A stretch of DNA of 64,000 nucleotides from Streptomyces sp. SAT1 (GTDB taxonomy: Bacteria; Actinomycetota; Actinomycetes; Streptomycetales; Streptomycetaceae). Of the stretch, positions 44,545 through 52,459 are shown in pieces. The position numbers were made by a program, and so were the translations under genes. Within the stretch, counting starts at the first letter, position 1; every line of letters starts with the position of its first letter. The notes beneath the pieces were generated by a model. It had not been told where the DNA came from. It saw nothing but the letters and a program-made list of their open reading frames with translations, and made no database searches. The stretch lies in the NCBI RefSeq assembly GCF_001654495.1, contig NZ_CP015849.1:3509501-3573500 (forward strand), given 5' to 3'.

Positions 44545-45456
44545 CTACGCCGCGACAAGATACGAGAAGACGGACTCGAGGGACTCGTCGGACGGCGAGA
44601 CCGTGTGCAGCCGGATGCCGTGGTCGCGGGCCACTCGCGGCAGCAGCGTGGTGAACCGGCCGAAGTCGACGGCCTGGATGCGCAGCGCGCCCTCGCCGAG
44701 GTCCACCTCGATGCCGGAGGTCGACGGGTCGGCGATCAGCGCCGCCGCGAGGGCCCGGTCGTCACTGGAGCGCACCAGGTAGCGGTGCGGACGATCGGTC
44801 ATCAGACGGCGGATCTTGCGGAAGTCACCGCTGGCCGCGTGCCGGCCGGCGACGATGACCTCGATGTGCCAGGCGAGCTGCTCGACCTCCTCCAGGATGT
44901 GGGAGGAGAAGAGCACCGTGCGGCCCTCGTCGCCCATGCGCCGCAGCAGATCCATCAGCTGCATGCGCTGGCGCGGGTCCATGCCGTTGAACGGCTCGTC
45001 CAGCAGGAGCAGCGAGGGGTCGTGCACGAGGGCGCTGGCCATCTTCACGCGCTGGCGCATGCCCTTGGAGTACGTGGAGATCTTCCGGTCCTGCGCGTAC
45101 TCCATCTCGACCGTGGCCAGTGCCTTCTGCGCGGCCTTGGCGCCCAGGCCGTGCAGTTCCGCGTTGGCGACGACGAATTCGCGGCCGGTGAGGAAGTCGT
45201 ACATCGCCTCCCGCTCGGGGACCACGCCGATGTGCCGGTAGATCTGTTCGTTGCGCCAGACCGGCTGGCCGTCGAGGGTGACGGTGCCGGTGGAGGGGGC
45301 GAGGAAACCGCCCATCATGTTGATCAGCGTGGACTTCCCGGCGCCGTTCGGGCCGAGCAGGCCGGTGACGCCGGGGCCGATGTTCATGGTGATGTCGTTG
45401 ACGGCGACCACGTTGCCGAACCAGCGGGAGACGTGGTCGATGCTCAGCGTGGTCAC
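44545..45456 (-). CDS. ABC transporter ATP-binding protein
   Basis: 303 residues from GTG 45456, overlapping the upstream permease stop as GTGA. Walker A is LLGPNGAGKSTLINMMGG (about 33-50), the signature is YSKGMRQRVKMAS, Walker B is LLLLDEPFNGMDP, and the H-loop is FSSHILEE. The C-terminal 80 residues form an extra domain seen in exporter ATPases of the CcmA/DrrA group. It pairs with one or both adjacent permeases. Confidence 0.93.
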   Translation of the reverse strand: MTTLSIDHVSRWFGNVVAVNDITMNIGPGVTGLLGPNGAGKSTLINMMGGFLAPSTGTVTLDGQPVWRNEQIYRHIGVVPEREAMYDFLTGREFVVANAELHGLGAKAAQKALATVEMEYAQDRKISTYSKGMRQRVKMASALVHDPSLLLLDEPFNGMDPRQRMQLMDLLRRMGDEGRTVLFSSHILEEVEQLAWHIEVIVAGRHAASGDFRKIRRLMTDRPHRYLVRSSDDRALAAALIADPSTSGIEVDLGEGALRIQAVDFGRFTTLLPRVARDHGIRLHTVSPSDESLESVFSYLVAA

Positions 45457-46370
45457 AGTCCCACCTTCTTGTAGCGGCGCAGCAGGAGACCGTAGGCGGC
45501 GGCGATGAGGCCGAGGACGACCAGGACGTAGACGACGCCCTGTCCGCTGCCGGGGCCCGCGGCTCCGGGGGCCGAGGAGGTCGCGCCCAGGAAGGCGGTC
45601 TGCACGCCGTCGATGAGGGTGACCGGTGAGAACAGGCCGATCCACGGGATGGCGGAGGTGCTGTTCTGGGCGTCCGCGATGGCTTCGAGCGTGGAGACCG
45701 CGCCGTAGGAGATGACGAGTACGGCGATCACGGCGGCGATGCCGAAACCGCGGCGCGGGGTGATCGCCGCGATCACCAGGCCGATGCCGGCGAAGAGCAG
45801 GGAGAGCAGGGCCACGGAGACGAGTCCTTCGGCGAATCCCTTGGTCTGGTCGGCGAAGTCGAGCTTGGCCAGCAGGGCGCCCACGTAGAGGACCAGCAGG
45901 GGGGCGGCGGTCAGGATGAACAGCGCCGAGGCCAGCGCGGCGTACTTGGCGCGGACGTAGTCGGCGGTCTCGATGGGCCGCGAGAAGTACAGCGGCACGG
46001 TCTTGAAGCGAAGGTCGCGCGAGACGGACTGGGGCGCCTGCGAGGCGACGTACAGGCTGATGACGCCCTGCATGATGATGGCGTAGCGCGTGTAGTCGAC
46101 GGGCAGGTCCTTGGCCTTGGTGGCGACCGCGACGGCGACCATGATGGCCGCGGGCACGCACATCACCACGAACAGCAGCATCGGCAGCACCTTGGACTTC
46201 ACCGAGCGGCCGAGGCCGTAGGCGCCGCGCAGGGACTGCGAGTACAGCGAGCGTCGGGCGTAGGCCCGGCCCAGGCGCGGACCGTCGTAGTTGCGGTAGC
46301 CGATGTTGTGGATCCGGGTCTGGTCGCCCGAGGGCGGCACCGGGTTGCGCAGGGGCTGCTCAATTGCCAT
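45453..46370 (-). CDS. ABC transporter permease
   Basis: 305 residues. The cytosolic N-terminus has IHNIGYRNYDGPRLGRAYARR, a pattern found in ABC-2 permeases of this actinobacterial operon. About six helices follow (MLLFVVMCVPAAIMVAVAV, then ALFILTAAPLLVLYVGALL, and so on). The loop SRDLRFKTVPLYFSRPIETA corresponds to the DGSVVYLLSKPLKRP region of the other permease. It overlaps the upstream ATPase gene by 11 bases and the downstream ATPase gene by 4, so all four genes form one tight operon. Confidence 0.87.
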   Translation of the reverse strand: MAIEQPLRNPVPPSGDQTRIHNIGYRNYDGPRLGRAYARRSLYSQSLRGAYGLGRSVKSKVLPMLLFVVMCVPAAIMVAVAVATKAKDLPVDYTRYAIIMQGVISLYVASQAPQSVSRDLRFKTVPLYFSRPIETADYVRAKYAALASALFILTAAPLLVLYVGALLAKLDFADQTKGFAEGLVSVALLSLLFAGIGLVIAAITPRRGFGIAAVIAVLVISYGAVSTLEAIADAQNSTSAIPWIGLFSPVTLIDGVQTAFLGATSSAPGAAGPGSGQGVVYVLVVLGLIAAAYGLLLRRYKKVGL

Positions 46371-47331
46371 GGCCGACCGCCTCCTTCCGCTGTCCGTCGC
46401 GCTGTTCGTCGTCCCGGAAGACCTCCGAGATGTGGTGCCGGCGCTGCTCCATGCGCACCAGGCCGAGTCCGAGGTCCGCGATCACGTCCCGGACCAGGTC
46501 GTACGTCTCCTCGCTCTGGGCGGTGAGGAGCAGCACATGGCCCGCGCCGGGCAGTCCGGTGCCGTCCTCGGTCTGCACGCCGCGGGCGGTGAGGGCCTCG
46601 CGCACCGCGCGGGTGCCGTCCGGGTGTTCGTCGCTGTCGGTGACCTCGACGGCGAGGGTGGTCGTGGTCTGGGTGAAGTCGGTGGTGGAGCTGGAGCGCA
46701 GGAGCTTGCCGCCGTCGACCACGACGACGTGGTCGCAGGTGCGCTCCAGTTCGCCCAGGAGGTGCGAGGTGACCAGGACCGAGATGCCGAAGTCGGTGTG
46801 GATGCGGCGGATGAGGCCGAGCATGTCGTCGCGGCCGACCGGGTCGAGGCCGTTGGTCGGCTCGTCGAGGAAGACCAGCTGCGGGTCGTGCACCAGGGCC
46901 TGGGCGAGCTTGACGCGCTGCTTCATGCCGGTGGAGTAGCCGCCGATGGGCCGGTACCGCTCCTCGTAGAGCCCGACGTGGCGCAGGGTGTCCGCGGTGC
47001 GCTCGCGGGCGGCGGTGGGCGGCAGGCCGGACATGCGCGCCATGTGGACGACGAACTCGGTGGCCGAGACGTCCGGCGGCAGGCAGTCGTGCTCCGGCAT
47101 GTAGCCGACCCGCTCGCGGATCTCGGCGCCCTTGGTGGCGACGTCGAGACCGAGCACCTCGGCGCGGCCCTCCGTGGCGGGGGACAGACCCAGCAGGATC
47201 TTGATCAGTGTGGACTTGCCGGCCCCGTTGGCGCCGACGAGTCCGGTCACACCGGGTCCGACGTCCACGGAGAGCCGGTCAAGAGCGGTCACCCGGGGGA
47301 ACCGCTTGCTCAGGCTTTCGGTCGCGATCAC
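46360..47331 (-). CDS. ABC transporter ATP-binding protein, first gene of the operon
   Basis: 323 residues from GTG 47331, chosen because GAAGA lies 7 bases upstream; in-frame alternatives are 47337 and 47364. Walker A is GLVGANGAGKSTLIKILLG, the signature is YSTGMKQRVKLAQ, Walker B is LVFLDEPTNGLDP and the H-loop is VTSHLLGE. The last 110 residues are the regulatory extension. It leads the two-ATPase/two-permease exporter operon. The promoter must lie in 47332-47607, where it diverges from the hydrolase-SDR gene. Confidence 0.92.
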   Translation of the reverse strand: MIATESLSKRFPRVTALDRLSVDVGPGVTGLVGANGAGKSTLIKILLGLSPATEGRAEVLGLDVATKGAEIRERVGYMPEHDCLPPDVSATEFVVHMARMSGLPPTAARERTADTLRHVGLYEERYRPIGGYSTGMKQRVKLAQALVHDPQLVFLDEPTNGLDPVGRDDMLGLIRRIHTDFGISVLVTSHLLGELERTCDHVVVVDGGKLLRSSSTTDFTQTTTTLAVEVTDSDEHPDGTRAVREALTARGVQTEDGTGLPGAGHVLLLTAQSEETYDLVRDVIADLGLGLVRMEQRRHHISEVFRDDEQRDGQRKEAVGHGN

Positions 47332-47610
47332 AGTCACGTCTTCGACGATAGTGACGCCCGCCACGCGAGTCGTCAGACCCCAGAGCCGTCTTCGCGTCCC
47401 TCTGGAGTATTACGGGGCCCTAGGGGGTGCGGCTCTGAAGTCCTACAGGTTCCGGACAACCCGGCCTTGTGCGACAGGGCCGAGCCTCGCGGACATCCTA
47501 TTGACGTTCAGTCTAACAACTGCCACAGTCGCCCACGTCGCATGACAGGCGCGCGTCCCCGGCCGAGGGGCGAGCGGGGGGGGAGCGTGCCGCCGGGCGG
47601 AGGAGAGGTG

Positions 47611-49374
47611 ATGCGCGTGTCGCCGCTGGAGGGCGCGCGGGAACGCCGGGTACGGTCCGGCGAGGTCGAGCTGTGCGTGGCCGAACTCGGGGATCCCGGG
47701 CAGCCGACGGTCGTCCTGGTGCACGGCTACCCGGACAGCAAGGAGGTCTGGTCCGAGGTGGCCGGGCGGCTGCGCGACCGCTTCCACGTCGTGCTGTACG
47801 ACGTCCGGGGTCACGGCCGCTCCACCGCCCCGCGGCCGCTGCGCGGCGGATTCACCCTGGACAAGCTCACCGACGACTTCCTGGCGGTCGCGGACGCCGT
47901 CAGCCCGGACGAGCCGGTGCACCTGGTCGGCCACGACTGGGGCTCGGTCCAGTCCTGGGAGTTCGTCACCGTCGCGCGCACCGAGGGCCGCATCGCGTCC
48001 TTCACCTCCATGTCCGGCCCGTCGCTCGACCACTTCGGCCACTGGATCAACTCGCGCCTCACCCGCCCCACCCCGCGCCGGGTCGGCCAGCTCCTCGGCC
48101 AGGGCGCCAAGTCCTGGTACGTCGGCGTGCTGCACACCCCCGCACTGCCCGAACTGGCCTGGCGCGGCCCGCTCGGCAAGAGGTGGCCGAAGCTGCTCCA
48201 GCGCCTCGAACAGGTACCCGCGGGCGACTATCCGACCGCGTCACTGCCCCAGGACGCGGCGCACGGCGCCTGGCTGTACCGGGACAACGTCCGGACGCGG
48301 CTGCGCCGGCCGCGGCCCGACGCGCGCGCCCACGCCCCCGTGCAGCTCATCGTCCCGGCGGGCGACGTGTTCCTGTCGGAACGGCTGTACGACGACCTGG
48401 AGCAGTGGGTCCCGCACCTGGTGCGCCGCACCCTTCCCGCCCGGCACTGGGTCCCGCGCACCCGGCCCGACCGACTGGCCGACTGGATCACGGAGTTCGT
48501 GGACACCGTCGAGGACGGCCGGCCCGCTCCCGCGGCCACCGGCCGCCACGCCGACCGCTTCGCCGGGCAGCTCGTGCTGGTCACGGGCGCGGGCAGCGGC
48601 ATCGGACGGGCCACGGCGCTCGCCTTCGCCGCCGCCGGGGCGCGGATCGTGGCGGTGGACCGGGACGGCGAGGCCGCGGCCCGCACCGCCGGGCTGGCCC
48701 TGCCGCTGGGCGCGCGGGCGGCCTGGGCGGAGACGGCGGACGTCTCCGACGAGAGCGCCATGGAGAAGCTGGCCGAGAAGGTCGCCGCCGAGTACGGCGT
48801 GGTGGACGTCCTGGTGAACAACGCGGGAATCGGCCTGTCCGGCTCGTTCTTCGACCACACCGCGGAGGACTGGAGAAGGGTCCTCGACGTCAATCTGTGG
48901 GGGGTGATCCACGGCTGCCGGCTCTTCGGGAAGCAGATGGCCGAGCGCGGCCAGGGCGGCCACATCGTCAACATCTCGTCGGCGGCCGGCTACCAGCCGT
49001 CGCGGGCGCTGCCCGCCTACAGCACGTCCAAGGCCGCGGTGCTGATGCTCAGCGAGTGCCTGCGCGCGGAACTGGCCGGGCAGGGGATCGGGGTCACGGC
49101 GATCTGCCCCGGCTTCGTCAACACCGACATCACGTCCACGACACACTTCGCCGGCGTCGACGCGGAGGAGGAGAAGCGCCGCCAGAAGCGCACGTCCCGG
49201 CTGTACGGACTGCGGAACTACCCGCCGGAGAAGGTCGCCGACGCGATCCTGCGCGCGGTCGTACGGGACGCGGCGGTGGTGCCGGTGACCCCGGAGGCGC
49301 GCCTCTTCCACGCTCTGTCCCGCTTCAGTCCCCGCACCCTGCGCAGGCTGGCACGGGTGCGGCCACGTCTGTGA
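47611..49374 (+). CDS. Alpha/beta hydrolase fused to short-chain dehydrogenase (EphD-like)
   Basis: 587 residues from ATG 47611, with GGAGGAGA upstream; GTG 47608 is also in frame. The N-terminal half is an alpha/beta hydrolase with VVLVHGYPDSKEVW, VLYDVRGHGRS and nucleophile-elbow LVGHDWGSVQSW (Asp nucleophile, epoxide-hydrolase type). From about 315 an SDR domain begins: LVTGAGSGIGRATALAF (NAD(P) site), LVNNAGIGLSGSFF, ISSAAGYQPSRALP and the catalytic YSTSKAAV. The same fusion occurs in mycobacterial EphD. One chain could carry out hydrolysis and oxidation in sequence. The physiological substrate is unknown, possibly a lipid. Confidence 0.9.
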   Translation: MRVSPLEGARERRVRSGEVELCVAELGDPGQPTVVLVHGYPDSKEVWSEVAGRLRDRFHVVLYDVRGHGRSTAPRPLRGGFTLDKLTDDFLAVADAVSPDEPVHLVGHDWGSVQSWEFVTVARTEGRIASFTSMSGPSLDHFGHWINSRLTRPTPRRVGQLLGQGAKSWYVGVLHTPALPELAWRGPLGKRWPKLLQRLEQVPAGDYPTASLPQDAAHGAWLYRDNVRTRLRRPRPDARAHAPVQLIVPAGDVFLSERLYDDLEQWVPHLVRRTLPARHWVPRTRPDRLADWITEFVDTVEDGRPAPAATGRHADRFAGQLVLVTGAGSGIGRATALAFAAAGARIVAVDRDGEAAARTAGLALPLGARAAWAETADVSDESAMEKLAEKVAAEYGVVDVLVNNAGIGLSGSFFDHTAEDWRRVLDVNLWGVIHGCRLFGKQMAERGQGGHIVNISSAAGYQPSRALPAYSTSKAAVLMLSECLRAELAGQGIGVTAICPGFVNTDITSTTHFAGVDAEEEKRRQKRTSRLYGLRNYPPEKVADAILRAVVRDAAVVPVTPEARLFHALSRFSPRTLRRLARVRPRL

Positions 49375-49403
49375 GACCTGCCCGGCGCGTTGCCGGGCAG
49401 GTC
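49375..49403 (+). terminator. Terminator abutting the hydrolase-SDR stop codon
   Basis: A perfect 12-bp stem (GACCTGCCCGGC / GCCGGGCAGGTC) with a 5-base loop starts at the base after TGA. Confidence 0.7.
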
Positions 49404-49437
49404 CGGGACGGGTGAAATCCCCTGCCCCGGCCGTCAG

Positions 49438-49491
49438 TTGTCCACAGAAACCTTAATCTGCCTGTGGATAACTCCACTTGGCTGTGGATCA
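49438..49491. other. Three DnaA boxes upstream of kptA
   Basis: TTGTCCACA (49438-49446, exact Streptomyces consensus), TGTGGATAA (49463-49471) and TGTGGATCA (49483-49491), the last two in reverse orientation, fall within 54 bases in an AT-richer pocket between the terminator and the kptA start. Confidence 0.75.
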
Positions 49492-49548
49492 AACCTGCTC
49501 GGCGAAAAAGTTCAGCGGGAGGCTCGTCTCTCGCGGCAGGCTGGTGGC

Positions 49549-50097
49549 ATGGACGAACAACGCACCGTGAAGGTGTCGAAGTACCTCTCCCGGCATCTGC
49601 GCCACCAGCCCGAGAGGATCGGGCTCACGCTCGACGAGGCCGGCTGGGTCGGCATCGAGGCCCTGATCGCGGCGGCGGCCGGCCATCGCTTCCGGTTCAC
49701 CCGTGAGGAGCTGGACCATGTGGTCGCCACCAACGACAAGCGGCGCTTCGAGATCCGGGGCGACCGCATCCGGGCCAGCCAGGGGCACAGCGTCGACGTG
49801 GACCTCGGGCTGCCGCCGGCGACCCCGCCACAGTACCTCTTCCACGGGACGGTGGCCCGCGCCCTCGACGCCATTCGCGCCGAGGGGCTGCGGCCCATGA
49901 ACCGGCACGACGTGCATCTCTCGCCCGACCGGGAGACCGCGACCCGCGTGGGTGCCCGCCGCGGACGGCCGGTCGTGCTCTCCGTGGACGCCGCCGCGAT
50001 GCACCGCGACGGCCATGTCTTCCGGGTCAGTGCCAACGGCGTGTGGCTGACGCAGGCCGTACCGCCGCGATACCTGCGGTTCGGCTCGGGTCACTGA
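49549..50097 (+). CDS. kptA: RNA 2'-phosphotransferase (Tpt1/KptA family)
   Basis: 182 residues. The family signature is complete: VSKYLSRHLRHQPERIGLTL (about 8-27; catalytic Arg-His), a winged domain (RFEIRGDRIRASQGHS, QGHS motif), YLFHGTVARALDAIRAEGL (Gly/His of NAD binding), and MNRHDVHLSPDRETA followed by GRPVVLSVDA. The enzyme transfers a 2'-phosphate from RNA to NAD, giving ADP-ribose 1'',2''-cyclic phosphate. Fungi use it in tRNA splicing. Bacteria such as Streptomyces lack that pathway, so the natural substrate is an open question. Confidence 0.93.
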   Translation: MDEQRTVKVSKYLSRHLRHQPERIGLTLDEAGWVGIEALIAAAAGHRFRFTREELDHVVATNDKRRFEIRGDRIRASQGHSVDVDLGLPPATPPQYLFHGTVARALDAIRAEGLRPMNRHDVHLSPDRETATRVGARRGRPVVLSVDAAAMHRDGHVFRVSANGVWLTQAVPPRYLRFGSGH

Positions 50098-50120
50098 CCC
50101 GGTCCGGCATGATCGTGGGT

Positions 50121-50570
50121 ATGGACCGTCATCTCGCCACGACCGAAGCCGCCGTCACCGCCTGTCGTGACCTCGCCGCCGCCTACGCACGCGAGATCGA
50201 GGTGACCCACGACATCGGCGCCGACCAGACCTCCCGGCGCAGCTCCGCGGGGGTCGGCGTCGCCACCGATCCGGACGGTTCGCTGCCGCACGAGGCGTTC
50301 GTCGAGTTCGGCGGGCTGCCCCGGCTGACCGTGCAGCTCTATCCGGAGGACGACGCCCTGATCACCGTCGAGGGCATCCGGTTCCACGACGTGCCCCGCG
50401 ACGACGTCCCCGCGTTCCTGCGCTCCGTCCTGGAGGGCACCGCGTTCGTCAAAGCGCGGCGTTTCCCGCCCGGCTACCGCCTGGTCGTCCCCCTGCCCGG
50501 CGACCGCACGTACAAGGAGCTGGTCCCGATGATCGGTCTCACCTCGTGGCTGAGCCGCCACGTGCGGTGA
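50121..50570 (+). CDS. Hypothetical protein
   Basis: 149 residues from ATG 50121; an in-frame ATG at 50109 is possible. No named domain is recognised. The sequence is a mixed alpha/beta protein without signal peptide: VTACRDLAAAYAREIEVTHD, then LPRLTVQLYPEDDALITVEG and PPGYRLVVPLPGDRTYKELV. It follows kptA by 23 bases on the same strand, which suggests co-transcription. A parS site begins four bases after its stop. Confidence 0.7.
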   Translation: MDRHLATTEAAVTACRDLAAAYAREIEVTHDIGADQTSRRSSAGVGVATDPDGSLPHEAFVEFGGLPRLTVQLYPEDDALITVEGIRFHDVPRDDVPAFLRSVLEGTAFVKARRFPPGYRLVVPLPGDRTYKELVPMIGLTSWLSRHVR

Positions 50571-50573
50571 CTC

Positions 50574-50587
50574 GTTTCACGTGAAAC
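50574..50587. other. parS site between genes
   Basis: GTTTCACGTGAAAC, exact ParB-binding palindrome, lies between the hypothetical gene and the truncated LLM gene. Confidence 0.9.
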
Positions 50588-50611
50588 ACCCGGGGCCCTA
50601 GGCTCGGTGTC

Positions 50612-50863
50612 ATGAGTCTGCGCCTGAGCGCCGTCATCCTCCCGTACCGCCGCTGGCACGAGGGCGGCCGCGCGGCGTGGACCCGCGCCGAGCAGCTCGG
50701 ATTCCACACCGGCTACACCTACGACCATCTGTCCTGGCGCACCTTCCGGGACGGCCCGTGGTTCGGTGCGGTGCCGACTCTGACCGCCGCGGCGACCGCG
50801 ACCGAGCGCATGCGCCTGGGGACCCTGGTGACCTCGGTCAAGCCTTGCTCACACATCTCGTAG
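50612..50863 (+). pseudogene. Truncated LLM-class (F420/FMN-type) oxidoreductase, N-terminal quarter
   Basis: 83 residues are open, of which the first 75 align with the intact gene at 52460-53353 at about three of four positions by eye (LGFHTGYTYDHLSWRTFRDG against LGFHAAYTYDHLSWRSFRDG). Homology stops abruptly after MRLGTLVTS at about 50836. It continues VKPCSHIS and a stop, where the intact protein reads PNFRHPVTLAKEL. The break coincides with the end of the inserted two-gene cassette, whose last gene overlaps it convergently by 15 bases. The missing three quarters are not found downstream. Confidence 0.85.
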
Positions 50864-51991
50864 TGGCCGGCTGCGGAGCAGTTCGCCGAGCCGGTCCCCG
50901 ATGACGGAGACTCCGGGGCGCTGCTCGGTCTCGACGTACCAGGGCTTGCGTCGGCGCAGGAGCGCGTTGCCATGCCTGTTCCAGGTGAAGTCGGGCTGCC
51001 GCAGGAGTCTGCGGAACACCGTGTCGACGGTTTTCGGGTGTGCGGCGGCCAGTCGGCGGATCGGCAGCGGCGTGATCGAGTCCTCGCGCAGGTACGTGCG
51101 GAGCAGGTCCTGATGGTGTTTGCGGCCCGGAAGGTCGGGGTTCGCGAAGAGGTCCCGCAACGATCCGTAGTCCGCGTAGAAGTTGAGTCCATCGACCTGG
51201 TCGTAAATGACGCCGACAGTTCCCGCCTGCGCCAGTTCGGGTGACAGCGTGAAGAGAGACGAGTTCGAGGCGGTGTGCTGCCGATGGCGGTAGTAGGCAT
51301 TGAGCCGGTCCTCGGTTTCCTCGGGCGTGAGGATCAGCTCATCGCTGCCGAAGAACTCGACGAAGGCGGCTCGGTCCTCACGCATCGAGTGCCATCCCTG
51401 CTCGATTTTCTCCGGGTTGCGGAAGACGAGGTCGGGTCGGCTGATGGCCAGGTCAAGGGTCGCAGCGGCGATCTCCGGCGCGGCGGTGCGAGGGTAGGAG
51501 GACATCACACCGGAGAAGAGCCACGCGTCGGGCACTGGTGCCAGTGCTACCAGTCGGGCGCTGAGGAAGCCTCCCTTCTTGACCGCGTGGAGGGCCGTGT
51601 GCCCGGCGTTGGTGTAGGCGCGGTACTCGAGGTCGTCCAGCAGATTGAGCAGGAGCAGGGAATCGCCGTGCTTGCTCCTCACCTCGAAGAGCCCTTCCAC
51701 GGGGTCACGCCAGGCCAGGACCATCTGCCGGTCGGCATCGGTCAGGGTCGTCCGCCGGGCGACGAAGCGGTCGGCGACCGTCTTGCCGTCCGGAAGCCGG
51801 TACTGCAGCAGGAAGTGGTCGATGACGTTGGTCGCGCTCGCCTCGTCCCATACGCCTCCGGGACCGGAGGCTTCCAACAGGAGTGGGTCGAGGAACCGTT
51901 CGAAGGCGCGGCTCTCTCCGAACGCCACGAGCTCTTCCTTCAGTTCGGCACTACGGCGCAGGGCCTGTGCGAGGCCTGTAGCGGTGTTCAT
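50849..51991 (-). CDS. Unknown 380-residue protein of the inserted cassette
   Basis: Start ATG 51991 (NTATGLAQALRRSAELKEEL); the longer frame upstream overlaps the neighbour. No named domain is recognised. Ordered stretches are NVIDHFLLQYRLPDGKTVAD followed by RFVARRTTLTDADRQMVLAW (about 55-95), a beta-rich middle (GLFEVRSKHGDSLLLLNLLD), and a long helical C-terminal half (LTPEETEDRLNAYYRHRQHT, LLRTYLREDSITPLPIRRLA). No signal peptide or membrane segment. It forms a pair with the CcbP-like gene 43 bases upstream. A role in stress or defence is possible because of its insertion context, but nothing in the sequence proves it. Confidence 0.65.
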   Translation of the reverse strand: MNTATGLAQALRRSAELKEELVAFGESRAFERFLDPLLLEASGPGGVWDEASATNVIDHFLLQYRLPDGKTVADRFVARRTTLTDADRQMVLAWRDPVEGLFEVRSKHGDSLLLLNLLDDLEYRAYTNAGHTALHAVKKGGFLSARLVALAPVPDAWLFSGVMSSYPRTAAPEIAAATLDLAISRPDLVFRNPEKIEQGWHSMREDRAAFVEFFGSDELILTPEETEDRLNAYYRHRQHTASNSSLFTLSPELAQAGTVGVIYDQVDGLNFYADYGSLRDLFANPDLPGRKHHQDLLRTYLREDSITPLPIRRLAAAHPKTVDTVFRRLLRQPDFTWNRHGNALLRRRKPWYVETEQRPGVSVIGDRLGELLRSRPLRDV

Positions 51992-52034
51992 GGCGTGCTC
52001 CGGCGGACTTCGGGTCTCGTCCGCTTTCTCTGCG

Positions 52035-52349
52035 TCAGGAACCGGACCAGCGCCGGTACGCATCGATCCAATGCGTTCCCTCCGGGGGTGGCTGCGGCAG
52101 GGGCAGTTCCGCCAGGCCGATGGCCTGCTGGAGTCCATTCCGCACGCAGTGGGCGACCAAGCGGGAGTCGTTCGTGAGGCCGATTTTCACCACGTTCACG
52201 TCGACCCCCAGAACGGTCGTGGTGAACGGGACGGCCAAGTGCTCATCGATGACTGACAGGAAGGCGCTGATCGCCTCGACCTCGTCGTACGTGTCGACGA
52301 TCGCTTCTTCGATCAGCACGTCCAGTTCGCGGCCACTCCTCTTCTTCAC
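52035..52349 (-). CDS. CcbP-like small calcium-binding protein
   Basis: 104 residues. The acidic N-terminal block ELDVLIEEAIVDTYDEVEAI followed by SAFLSVIDEHLAVPFTTTVL, and the end LPLPQPPPEGTHWIDAYRRW, match from memory the Calcium_bind (CcbP) family. CcbP is known from Anabaena as a cytosolic Ca2+ buffer in heterocyst formation. Several conserved Asp/Glu positions are kept. It is the first gene of the minus-strand pair in the inserted cassette. Whether it binds calcium here is untested. Confidence 0.65.
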   Translation of the reverse strand: MKKRSGRELDVLIEEAIVDTYDEVEAISAFLSVIDEHLAVPFTTTVLGVDVNVVKIGLTNDSRLVAHCVRNGLQQAIGLAELPLPQPPPEGTHWIDAYRRWSGS

Positions 52350-52459
52350 GTTGCCAGGTTAGCGAGCCTGTGCGCGCTCGATCGCCCGCCTCTACGAGAC
52401 CGCCGGGACGATCGTGCTTCGCAGCCGGCGCGCTTTCCGGCGCTCGTAGAATCGTCCCC

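Larger units (their letters stand above)
50837..52440. mobile_element. Inserted two-gene cassette of unknown type
   Basis: About 1.6 kb begins where the LLM homology stops and ends before the intact LLM paralogue. It carries two minus-strand genes, has visibly weaker G/C third-position bias than both flanks, and breaks a core-type gene. No transposase, integrase, terminal inverted repeat or target duplication could be found by eye. The left end is sharp (about 50837); the right end is only bounded (52350-52459). Confidence 0.55.
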
